A stretch of DNA of 5,822 bases, taken from NCBI GenBank assembly GCA_002369525.1, contig DFFN01000140.1:1-5822 (forward strand), written 5' to 3'. The notes beneath the pieces were generated by a model, which was not told the DNA's origin, ran no database searches, and saw only the letters and a program-made list of their open reading frames with translations. Origin of the DNA: Lachnoclostridium sp. UBA3775. GTDB taxonomy: Bacteria > Bacillota > Clostridia > Lachnospirales > Lachnospiraceae. This document shows, one piece after another, positions 1-5,289 of the stretch. The stretch's first letter is position 1. The number at the start of each line of letters is the position of its first letter. The position numbers were made by a program, and so were the translations under genes.

Positions 1-400
1 TCTTGCCGTAGAAGCCGATGTTCCCTTCAAACAGAACCGCACCGAACCCCATCTCCGCAGCCTTTTCTATGGAATAGTCCAGCAAAGCCTTCCCATATCC
101 CTTTCTCTTTTGCTCCGGAATGATGCCAATAGGTCCCATTGTCAGGACATCAATTGTCCTTCCGTCATCAGCCTCGATGATCGTCTTCATGAACATATTC
201 TGCCCTATAATTCTGCCGTTCTGCTCCATCACGAAGTCAAGCTCCGGTATGAATGCCGGATCATCCCTGAGAACGTGAATCACATAATGCTCAGAGCATC
301 CCGGCTTATAAACGTTCCAGAACGACTCTCTGACAAGGTTTTCTACTGCTCTGTAATCTTTCTTTTCTTCTAAACGAATGCTAAAGTCATTTTTATTCAT
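1..400 (-). CDS. GNAT-family N-acetyltransferase (YhbS-like), C-terminus beyond window edge
   Basis: Probably transfers an acetyl group from acetyl-CoA to an amine of an unknown small molecule or protein in the cytoplasm. The first 133 residues are visible and remain open to the left edge. The acetyl-CoA pyrophosphate-binding motif is seen as QKRKGYGKALL at about residues 96-106 (the Q/RxxGxG/A signature), preceded by the typical beta-strand TMGPIGIIPE (87-96). The following helix and the strand leading to EGNIGFYGK (125-133) match the YhbS-type layout, in which a 'G(D/N)xxFYxxxGF' segment follows. The start ATG at 400-398 is supported by AGGAGGT at 409-415, 8 bases upstream. Upstream lie hairpins and a decayed hydrolase gene, so it is probably transcribed alone, though I see no clear promoter. 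Substrate cannot be inferred. The family call is firm; the YhbS subgroup is a weaker inference. Confidence 0.9.
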   Translation of the reverse strand, partial: MNKNDFSIRLEEKKDYRAVENLVRESFWNVYKPGCSEHYVIHVLRDDPAFIPELDFVMEQNGRIIGQNMFMKTIIEADDGRTIDVLTMGPIGIIPEQKRKGYGKALLDYSIEKAAEMGFGAVLFEGNIGFYGK

Positions 401-433
401 TGTTTTTTACCTCCTGAAAACTTGTGACCAAAA

Positions 434-479
434 GCTGCTTTGCAGCGGGAGGCTTGTCCGATTGTCAGCAAACCTCCCG
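434..479 (-). terminator. Tandem hairpins upstream of the acetyltransferase gene
   Basis: Read on the minus strand, an 11-base-pair stem (CGGGAGGTTTG pairing with CAAGCCTCCCG, one G-U pair, 12-base loop, 446-479) runs directly into a second small hairpin, GCTGC-AAA-GCAGC (434-446), followed by TTTT. This looks like a weak intrinsic terminator for transcription arriving from the right, or a leader structure of the acetyltransferase mRNA. The U tract is short, so the terminator reading is tentative. Confidence 0.4.
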
Positions 480-480
480 G

Positions 481-516
481 TCAGCCCACAATCTCCGGTG
501 TGTTGTACTTTTTCAA
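481..516 (-). other. Possible 11-residue ORF with good ribosome site
   Basis: A TTG start at 516 is preceded by AAGGAGA (524-530) at a 7-base distance. It opens a very short frame, (M)KKYNTPEIVG, which ends in TGA at 481. The start 'MKKY.TPEI' resembles the N-termini of small peptides found in clostridia, so this may be the head of a truncated small gene or a leader peptide ahead of the hairpins at 434-479. It could equally be chance. Confidence 0.25.
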
Positions 517-546
517 ACAGCACTCTCCTTATATTTTTTTATTATC

Positions 547-560
547 AAGCCCGAAGGCTT
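547..560 (-). other. UUCG-capped hairpin downstream of the hydrolase relic
   Basis: On the minus strand AAGCC-TTCG-GGCTT forms a short stem capped by the very stable C(UUCG)G tetraloop; one more U-G and one U-A pair can extend it. It sits 11 bases after the stop of the isochorismatase relic, where a terminator would be expected. However, an A-rich stretch and not a U tract follows, so it is not a canonical intrinsic terminator. It may instead be an mRNA 3'-end stabilising structure. Confidence 0.4.
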
Positions 561-571
561 AAATTTACTGT

Positions 572-758
572 TCACAACCGCTGAGCTTGCAGCAGTTTTA
601 CTGCCTGCTCAACTGTAATTACCTTTGCATAGCGCTTATTCCACATGATTCTCCCGTGCAATGGCAATTAACTTCTTTATATTTTCTTTTACCCTTTCAA
701 ACATATAAAGTTCTTCGTTAAAACAACCCTTTTGTGTATCTACAACCAGCAGTATCAT
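572..758 (-). pseudogene. Isochorismatase-family cysteine hydrolase, internally deleted relic
   Basis: The frame starting at ATG 758 (AGAGGAG at 765-771, 6 bases upstream) gives 40 residues. They begin MILLVVDTQKGCFNEELY and end IARENHVE at TAA 636. This is the N-terminal strand and first helix of the isochorismatase/nicotinamidase-like cysteine hydrolase fold; D7 in VVDTQ is the catalytic Asp position. The family's strand after 'AREN..' should continue into VIYVRH and later supply the catalytic Lys and Cys; none of this is present. Instead another frame reads WNKRYAKVITVEQAVKLL (from ATG 646 to TGA 572), which resembles the family's C-terminal tail, where a tryptophan/arginine segment is followed by 'hxxxEA'. 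Intact relatives are roughly 170-200 residues, so about two thirds of the gene has been lost from the middle. The N-terminal assignment is good; the C-terminal match is from memory and less sure. Confidence 0.65.
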
Positions 759-1083
759 ACAGTTCTCCTCTTGCAACGTATTATTCAGATTTAGCTTTTC
801 AAGTTACCCTACTATTGCTTCATCCTGATGAGCAGGAAGTGACCGAGCTATGCCAAAACCATAATCATCAAGATTACTATTTTATCTGCCAATCTAATCC
901 TTCCGCCAAAACAGACATCCAAAGGCTCTGTTATCGGATTAACATTATACTGCAAAACCTGTTTTTCCGCAACCGGAAATCTCCCCGAAACGCCTGTATT
1001 TACAGGCAATACGAGCTGATCTCCTCTGTCCTGACTGATCCCACAGGCTTTCCCGCGGGACCATGATTGCCGGGCGTGTCATT
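759..1083. other. Intergenic stretch with small palindromes; no gene supported
   Basis: Several frames on both strands are open here, including 110 codons on the plus strand and about 75 codons on the minus strand directly after the kinase-like gene (ending at TAG 848). None starts with a convincing ribosome site or resembles a family I know. The notable content is three compact palindromes: TTTCCG-CAAC-CGGAAA (964-979), GCCTGTA-TT-TACAGGC (992-1007) and TCCCGCGGGA (1051-1060). There is also one copy of a dispersed repeat (820-849). A ribosome site for the hydrolase relic lies at its left end. Confidence 0.4.
820..849 (+). repeat. Dispersed repeat, copy 1
   Basis: TCATCCTGA at 820-828 and TGACCGAGCT at 840-849 recur in the same order, strand and spacing at 5331-5360. 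Overall 23 of 30 aligned bases are identical, with the differences confined to the centre. Similarity is not obvious outside these 30 bases. Confidence 0.55.
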
Positions 1084-3076
1084 TCATTTCAGCGCAATCT
1101 TATCATTTGTTTTCTGCTTTTTTGAGCCTGCAAGAAGCTTCGGTTCATCCCTCGTTATGATTTTGTTGTCCTCCAATGCCTTTTCCGCTTTTTCTATTTT
1201 TTCAAGGGCTTTTTCAAGATTCTCCTTGTTTTCAAGCGCGTATTGATAACGTTTCCACCCTGCCGATTTGGTTTTCTGCTTCAGTACATCTTTGTTTTTT
1301 GCGGCTCTTTCATCAAGATATTTATTCGTGGCGTCAAGCGCTTCTTTTACCTTCTGCTTATATTTCCTGCCGAATTCTGAGAGTTCATAATCCTTCATAT
1401 GGCAAGGAGTATCCTTTTCATAATCCTTAACCGGATTAAATAAAGAAGCTTCGCCTTTCCCCGCCAGTATAAGTGCCTTGTTAGTCTTCTCGATCATATC
1501 GTCGAACTGGGTTGAACCGAAATGATACCACCCGTTCATGTCATTCATTTTCTTTTTGACATCGACCATTTTCCCGGTAGCAGTCAAAAGATTTTCCGAC
1601 ATTTCTTCCAGCCTTTTGAAATTGCTGCTTCTTACATTGCTTACTATTTTTTTCTTGTTATTCAATTGAATGTTTAACGACGCAAACATATTGCCGTAAT
1701 TTATCGTTTTCCCTTGTTTTTTTTCGACTTTGAGGCTGCAAAGGTCTTTCTCAAAGGAATATTTGTCAAGATCTTTCTCCTCTACTATCCTGGGAATGCC
1801 TTCGATAAGTTTCCCTTCGGGCATTTTCTCCCCCTCATAACGTTTTACCGAATCTTTTATGACTTTCTTCATGGTCTTCAGTCTTTCGACCGCAGCATCG
1901 ACCTCCTGTACCGTCAGGTCAAAGCCGTAAAGACTGTTACGGAAGGTATTTTCGTCAAGAGCGAGGATCTTTTTTGCGGCTGAAGCGGTGATTATTTTCA
2001 TATCTTCAGGCCCGACGCTTCTGAAATTTAAACCGTCAGCCGTATAATTAGCGCCGAAACAGGTATCGTTATCTATACCCATAATACCGCATATTTTCCC
2101 GTTCTCATCAAATCTGTAGGTAACATTCAGCGTGTGTCTGTCGGGGTTTCCGACAAGAAAATCAAGAACCTGCAGGTCCGCAATATCTCTTTTCAGTGAT
2201 GCCGATTTTTCAACATCCCCCTCCTCGATTTTCAGATAATTTGAATTCGAATCGATGTGCATAAGGTCTTCGCCCTTTGCCGCATCCATTGCCGTTCCGT
2301 TAATCGAACCGCTTTTCCCGGGAACCTTCAGCTTAACGTTTTCAGAATAGGCAAGAAGATCCCTTCTTCCGATCATATCGGAAACCATCGACTGCGCAGC
2401 ATTTCTTTTATTCTGCTTGCATTCCGGATTTATCCCCTCGACTGCTTTAAACTCGTGAGCAAGTTCTATTTTAAATCTTTCTGCAAGATACTCCTGGAAA
2501 ATCTTTTTTTGTATTACGTTCGACATCTCACTAAATCCGAGAAGTGCGGCAGGACTGTTTGAATTCTTTGAAGCAATGCCGATATAATAGGTCACGTTCT
2601 CGTCTGTTGAATAAATGGCATTTGACAGATGTCTGTCATCGAAATTTCTCTCTTTGGTGATTATGCCTGCCGTCATTGTTACGTAAGAGTTATTTAGAAA
2701 CCCGGCAAGTGCTCCGTATTTATCGATCATTCTTTTTTTTAGGTCATTAATATCGTCGGCATATGACTGGCCTTGCTCGGACTTAGTAAAGAAAACCTTC
2801 TTGTCTTCTGTCTGAACAACATAGCGGGTATTCTGTCCCGCACCGGCAGTCGTGATATCTCCTTTGGCGATTATGGGTTTAGATCTGGAGTTTTCAAGAA
2901 TATCGTTAAATGTTAAAGGGGCGGTAAGCTTCCCTTCATTTATCTTCTTCTCATAGGAAAGAAGGGCCTTGTAGTCCTTGCTTAAAGCTTTAAGGGTTTT
3001 CTGAATGGCCGAATAATGGTAGTCAGGTACATTTTTTTCTTTTATCTTCTCTGTTTACTGTCGGTTTCTTAGGCAT
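1084..3076 (-). pseudogene. Kinase-fold protein (DRHxxN...IDND type) with a single-base frameshift near the start
   Basis: A 548-codon frame is open from ATG 2730, but the same frame continues without stops upstream to about 3060, with no usable start codon there. A strong AGGAGG (3084-3089) and an ATG at 3076 lie 7 bases apart in another frame, which reads MPKKPTVNRE and stops at 3023. The two frames join if the A7 run (3032-3038) loses one base, giving 663 residues. In that numbering the N-lobe shows paired strands with a candidate ATP-binding Lys in VFFTKSE (K98). The catalytic loop is LVGNPDRHTLNV (D312, N317) and the metal-binding segment is MGIDND (D335, D337). This arrangement is typical of PI3/4-kinase-like and related atypical kinases, including bacterial effectors. 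The C-terminal third is charged and helical, with a probable coiled coil at about 606-638. I see no signal peptide or membrane segment. The specific family and substrate are unknown. It may be a true pseudogene, a sequencing error, or a gene read by slippage. Confidence 0.75.
3032..3038 (-). other. A7 homopolymer at the kinase gene frameshift
   Basis: The coding strand carries seven A residues. Reducing the run to six joins the ribosome-site-supported start at 3076 with the long frame below it and yields ...DKRKNVPDYHYS.... A -1 ribosomal shift on this run would lead into a third frame with an early stop, so only loss of one base (or a +1 shift) restores the protein. Confidence 0.7.
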
Positions 3077-3083
3077 AACGCCA

Positions 3084-3089
3084 CCTCCT
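3084..3089 (-). promoter_or_regulatory. Strong ribosome-binding site of the kinase-like gene
   Basis: A perfect AGGAGG 7 bases before the ATG at 3076 marks the original translation start. The internal ATG at 2730 has no such site, which is the main argument that the long frame is a 5'-broken gene and not a 548-residue protein. Confidence 0.8.
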
Positions 3090-3187
3090 GATATGTAAGC
3101 CATTGCTTTTATTCTGTCGTAAAGCATAACACAGCATGCGCACCAAATGTGCACCAAACAACAAGTTTCCGGAGCTGAAAACTAAAA

Positions 3188-3228
3188 AGACCTCAATGAA
3201 GGTCACAAGTGTTTCCCTCATGAGGTCT
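3188..3228. repeat. Inverted repeat with alternative pairing
   Basis: AGACCTCA (3188-3195) is the exact reverse complement of TGAGGTCT (3221-3228), separated by 25 bases. The left arm can instead form a tighter stem, GACCT-CAATGA-AGGTC (3189-3204). The two pairings exclude each other. There is no convincing U tract on either side. Confidence 0.45.
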
Positions 3229-3341
3229 GATTTTGGCAAGATCCTCTTCCTTTTTCTGCATATTCTTAATTTCTATTATTTGATCAATTCCGTTATCGCT
3301 ACTGCCAGAATAATGCTGTTATCAATCTCATGAAATGTCAT
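3193..3341 (-). pseudogene. Unidentified coding-like relic, two overlapping frames
   Basis: One frame from ATG 3341 reads MTFHEIDNSIILAVAITELIK and stops at 3276; it is open upstream for about ten further codons. A second frame, open from 3318 and ending at TGA 3193, reads on through IIEIKNMQKKEEDLAKIR and ends PHEGNTCDLH. A single missing base near 3280 would fuse them into one continuous peptide of about 50 residues. Composition (acidic/lysine-rich helix, then a short polar tail) looks protein-like, but no clear ribosome site is visible and I do not recognise a family. The stretch lies between the sigma operon terminator and the kinase-like gene. It may be the tail of a deleted gene or chance open frames. 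Confidence 0.3.
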
Positions 3342-3395
3342 TCTCTGATTTTTTTTATCCTGACATGGTTTCGTTCATCTTGTTGTCATTTAAAC

Positions 3396-3431
3396 TAATA
3401 AAAGCCGCCTGAGACCAAGCGACTTTTATTA
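3396..3431 (-). terminator. Intrinsic terminator of the sigma-factor operon (bidirectional)
   Basis: On the minus strand TAATAAAAGTCGC pairs with GCGGCTTTTATTA over 13 base pairs with a single U-G pair and a 10-base loop. The descending arm contains TTTT and is followed by further T-rich sequence. It sits 60 bases after the stop of the membrane protein gene. The A-rich ascending arm means it could also work in the opposite direction. Confidence 0.85.
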
Positions 3432-3491
3432 TTTGTACTATAATTATTTTTTCAGATGTGTTTTTTCTAAAACCTGCCGGAAGCCGTTGAC

Positions 3492-4337
3492 TTATTTATT
3501 TACCAACGCCATAAGTTCATCAACTGTAAGACCATTATAATCCGCATCCTTCTCGTAAACGGATATAAGAGTACCATCATCTTTTAATCTGAACATATAT
3601 TGTAAATTCCAAATATATTCATCTTTCCCGTAACCGGCAGTCCCATTTTTTGCAGATCTCACAGACATCAATATTTTTTCGCCCTTTTCAATTTTGGGAA
3701 ATATTTCCGTATAAAGTGGTCCTACACATAACGTAAACTTTTCCGAAATATTTTCATTTTTAGGGTTTAATACAACCGAATCCAGTTTGAATCCATATTT
3801 TTCCCTATCGAAAATGTCATCAATTCCACATTCCGAAGCTTTTAATTCAACTGTCTGCACTTCAAATTCTCCTGTGTATTCAGCTACCACAAAAGGATTC
3901 CATGCATTTTTCATAGCTGTAATAAGATCGAACATCTGTGTGTCTCCTAATATCTGTTCATCAAGCGGCGTATATACAATTTCATCGCTTTCTGATTCTT
4001 TTTCAGAGCCATCTTCAATATTCTTTTCACTATCGGAAATGTTCTCCTCATCCGGTATAACAGGATCCTCAGTCTCAGTTAATGTCGGAGTTACTGTATC
4101 ATTTTCATTCTTATTTTCCGCTACAGAGATTATTTCAGTACTTTCTATAGCAGGTTTGGTCTGCGTGACCGCCAGCTGATTTTTATGCCAGATAAAGATT
4201 CCTGCCACACATGCTGCCACAAAAGCACTTCCTGCCCCGGCAATCTTAACCATTCTTTTTCTTTTTTTCTTTTGTGCTGCCAGGTAATTATCCCTGCGCT
4301 CATAAAGATCTTTTAACAAATCCTCATAACTCTTCAT
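3492..4337 (-). CDS. Single-pass membrane protein, putative anti-sigma or sigma-partner protein
   Basis: Predicted 281 residues from ATG 4337, chosen because AAGGAGG (4347-4353) lies 9 bases upstream. The longer frame beginning at TTG 4358 has its start upstream of that ribosome site and is rejected. Order of parts: a short cytoplasmic N-terminus rich in Asp, Arg and Lys (1-28, starting MKSYEDLLKDLYERRD, ending in a KKKRKR cluster); one membrane helix (about 29-50); a long acidic Ser/Thr/Glu-rich linker (about 54-125), outside the cell by the positive-inside rule; and a C-terminal domain (about 126-281). The gene overlaps the sigma gene by 14 bases, which implies translational coupling and stoichiometric production. 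Position and topology fit an anti-sigma factor or sensor that holds or releases the sigma factor. I see no HxxxCxxC zinc motif of the classical zinc anti-sigma fold, and I do not recognise the outer domain. The role is inferred from context. Confidence 0.7.
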   Translation of the reverse strand: MKSYEDLLKDLYERRDNYLAAQKKKRKRMVKIAGAGSAFVAACVAGIFIWHKNQLAVTQTKPAIESTEIISVAENKNENDTVTPTLTETEDPVIPDEENISDSEKNIEDGSEKESESDEIVYTPLDEQILGDTQMFDLITAMKNAWNPFVVAEYTGEFEVQTVELKASECGIDDIFDREKYGFKLDSVVLNPKNENISEKFTLCVGPLYTEIFPKIEKGEKILMSVRSAKNGTAGYGKDEYIWNLQYMFRLKDDGTLISVYEKDADYNGLTVDELMALVNK

Positions 4338-4881
4338 AAACAAAGCCCTCCTTTTCAAGCTCGGATCTTAAAGCCTGCTTTGCCTGATAAAGTAGGTTTC
4401 TCACCTGACGCTCATTTTTACCGAGTGTCATCGCCACTTCCTTATTTGAAAAATCTTCAAAATAAACCAGATACAGAACCTCACTGTAGATCTTGGAAAT
4501 TCTTGCCAAAGCCCTGTGCAATTCTATCTTTTGTTCGTTTCTGATATATGAACGTTCTAAATCGCTTTCATCACTGGCATATGATTCAAGATCTTCAATA
4601 GGTATTGACGGAAGTCTTGAATCTTTTTTTACATAATCCACCGCTATGTTACGGGCTGTAGCATAAAGCCATGATTTAAAAGAACTTTTACCGGAATATT
4701 TTGCTTTCTTCAGAAGCAGCTGCAGAAATGTTTCCTCCATCAGTTCCTCAGCGGTATGTATGTTTTTTACATATCCGTTAAGGAACAGAACAAGACCATC
4801 CCTGTAAATCCTCACAATATCGGCAAAGCCGCCATCGTCGCCATCAAGAAAACGGCGGTAGCTACTTGCACCGTTATCCAT
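4324..4881 (-). CDS. ECF-type RNA polymerase sigma factor
   Basis: Directs RNA polymerase to a specific set of promoters. Predicted 185 residues, the usual size for this family. Region 2 spans about 15-86, with the core-binding helix around AEELMEETFLQLL (44-56) and the -10-recognising segment FKSWLYATARNIAVDYVKK (68-86). Region 4 spans about 118-172, with the helix-turn-helix FSNKEVAMTLGKNERQVRNLL (about 144-164) for -35 contact; no extra C-terminal domain follows. I chose ATG 4881 because AAAGGAG (4889-4895) is 7 bases upstream. The longer frame from TTG 4899 starts inside the ribosome site, and ATG 4887 is only one base from it. It overlaps the downstream membrane protein gene by 14 bases. 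Target promoters cannot be told from this window. Confidence 0.93.
   Translation of the reverse strand: MDNGASSYRRFLDGDDGGFADIVRIYRDGLVLFLNGYVKNIHTAEELMEETFLQLLLKKAKYSGKSSFKSWLYATARNIAVDYVKKDSRLPSIPIEDLESYASDESDLERSYIRNEQKIELHRALARISKIYSEVLYLVYFEDFSNKEVAMTLGKNERQVRNLLYQAKQALRSELEKEGFVYEEL
4347..4353 (-). promoter_or_regulatory. Ribosome-binding site of the membrane protein gene, inside the sigma gene
   Basis: AAGGAGG lies within the last codons of the sigma gene, 9 bases before ATG 4337. It decides between the TTG at 4358 and the ATG at 4337 and shows the two genes are translationally coupled. Confidence 0.8.
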
Positions 4882-4888
4882 TGACATG

Positions 4889-4915
4889 CTCCTTTCCAAA
4901 AGGTATTTTACCTTT
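4889..4915 (-). promoter_or_regulatory. Sigma-gene leader with ribosome site and two competing hairpins
   Basis: Three arms occur in order on the minus strand: AAAGGTA, then TACCTTT (together an inverted repeat 4899-4915, 3-base loop), then the ribosome site AAAGGAG (4889-4895). The middle arm can pair with the upstream arm, leaving the ribosome site free. Its CCTTT can alternatively pair with AAAGG of the ribosome site (4891-4903, 3-base loop), hiding it. A translational switch or thermosensor is possible; the stems are short, so the effect may be weak. Confidence 0.4.
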
Positions 4916-4925
4916 CTATGTATTA

Positions 4926-4983
4926 GTCTTAAAAAACAGGAAAATGTCTTAGTATTCTTATGAAGTTCACATTTTTTTCACAT
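4926..4983 (-). promoter_or_regulatory. Direct repeats upstream of the sigma gene, possible operator region
   Basis: TTCACAT occurs at 4966-4972 and 4977-4983, start-to-start 11 bases (one helical turn). GTCTTA occurs at 4926-4931 and 4946-4951, start-to-start 20 bases (about two turns). Such phasing fits protein-binding sites. On the minus strand the first repeat includes TGTGAAC, which loosely recalls the GAAC core of ECF -35 elements, so an autoregulated promoter here is conceivable, but I cannot pair it with a clear -10. Confidence 0.35.
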
Positions 4984-4984
4984 T

Positions 4985-5101
4985 TTATATTTGCAAATCC
5001 TCTGTACCCAGCATCTCATGATCCGCCACATACCTCACCATATGCCCGTCAATGCTGCCCAACCAAAGGAAGGGTATCTCCAGGGTTCTTTCTTTAATAT
5101 T
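4985..5101 (-). pseudogene. Coding-like remnant without a start codon, unidentified
   Basis: A 38-codon frame opens after consecutive TAG TAA stops and ends at TAA 4985. It reads KERTLEIPFLWLGSIDGHMV, then YVADHEMLGTEDLQI. The amino-acid composition and codon use look like a real protein C-terminus, but there is no ATG/GTG/TTG with a ribosome site; the only internal ATG, at 5041, gives 18 residues. It begins immediately after the sigma-A-type promoter at 5112-5140, so it would be transcribed. It may be the tail of a gene whose 5' part was deleted. I do not recognise the family. Confidence 0.35.
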
Positions 5102-5111
5102 TTACTATGAC

Positions 5112-5140
5112 ATTATATCAGTTAATTTCGTGACATTCAA
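5112..5140 (-). promoter_or_regulatory. Sigma-A-type promoter, probably for the sigma-factor operon
   Basis: On the minus strand TTGAAT (5135-5140) and a perfect TATAAT (5112-5117) are separated by exactly 17 bases, and transcription would start near 5105. The next intact gene downstream is the ECF sigma gene at 4881, giving a leader of about 220 bases that contains the start-less coding remnant, the direct repeats and the ribosome-site hairpins. Confidence 0.75.
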
Positions 5141-5198
5141 TGAGATCTTTTCGGGGTCATATCGGGCGGGCAATAACATTATTATATAGTTTTTATCT

Positions 5199-5217
5199 AA
5201 AAGGGACGGGCCCTTTT
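5199..5217. terminator. Short bidirectional hairpin with T tracts
   Basis: AAAAGGG and CCCTTTT form a 7-base-pair stem around a 5-base loop, with T-rich sequence following on both strands. It could end transcripts from the DUF4256 gene on the minus strand, upstream of the promoter at 5112-5140. The stem is short. Confidence 0.45.
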
Positions 5218-5264
5218 ATTCGGTTTTAATCCCCCGGCATATGTGTCAGGGTATAAAAATACCC

Positions 5265-5288
5265 CAGGCACCTTGGATTTGGTGCCTG
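5265..5288 (-). terminator. Likely intrinsic terminator of the DUF4256 transcript
   Basis: CAGGCACC and GGTGCCTG form a perfect 8-base-pair stem with an 8-base loop. On the minus strand it is followed by GGGGTATTTTTATACC, which supplies a T5 tract and itself is part of a small hairpin (GGGTAT-AAAA-ATACCC, 5249-5264). It lies about 190 bases after the DUF4256 stop. Confidence 0.5.
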
Positions 5289-5289
5289 A

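Noticed and set aside
734..1066. 110-codon open frame on the plus strand
   Set aside because: No ribosome site at its ATG, no family resemblance, and other frames over the same bases are equally open. It also runs antisense over the well-supported start and ribosome site of the hydrolase relic.
1176..2562. Several plus-strand open frames of 84-101 codons within the kinase-like gene
   Set aside because: Antisense shadows of a long minus-strand coding frame, without ribosome sites.
2730..2730. ATG 2730 as the true start of the kinase-like gene
   Set aside because: It lacks a ribosome site, and the frame continues upstream for over 300 bases with protein-like sequence including the candidate ATP-binding Lys. 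The perfect ribosome site lies at 3084-3089.
3032..3038. Programmed -1 ribosomal frameshifting on A AAA AAA
   Set aside because: A -1 shift here enters a frame that stops after about 18 codons; the long frame requires loss of one base or a +1 shift.
3136..3333. Plus-strand frames around 3120-3240 as an integrase C-terminal tail
   Set aside because: A peptide such as QHAHQMCTK recalls tails of some tyrosine recombinases, but only about 18 codons are open and no recombinase body precedes it. Too short to support.
3787..4179. 130-codon plus-strand frame inside the membrane protein gene
   Set aside because: Serine-rich antisense shadow of the acidic Ser/Glu-rich linker in the minus-strand gene; no ribosome site.
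4324..4899. TTG 4899 as sigma start and TTG 4358 as membrane protein start
   Set aside because: Both TTG codons lie at or upstream of the ribosome sites; ATG 4881 and ATG 4337 have correct 7- and 9-base spacing.
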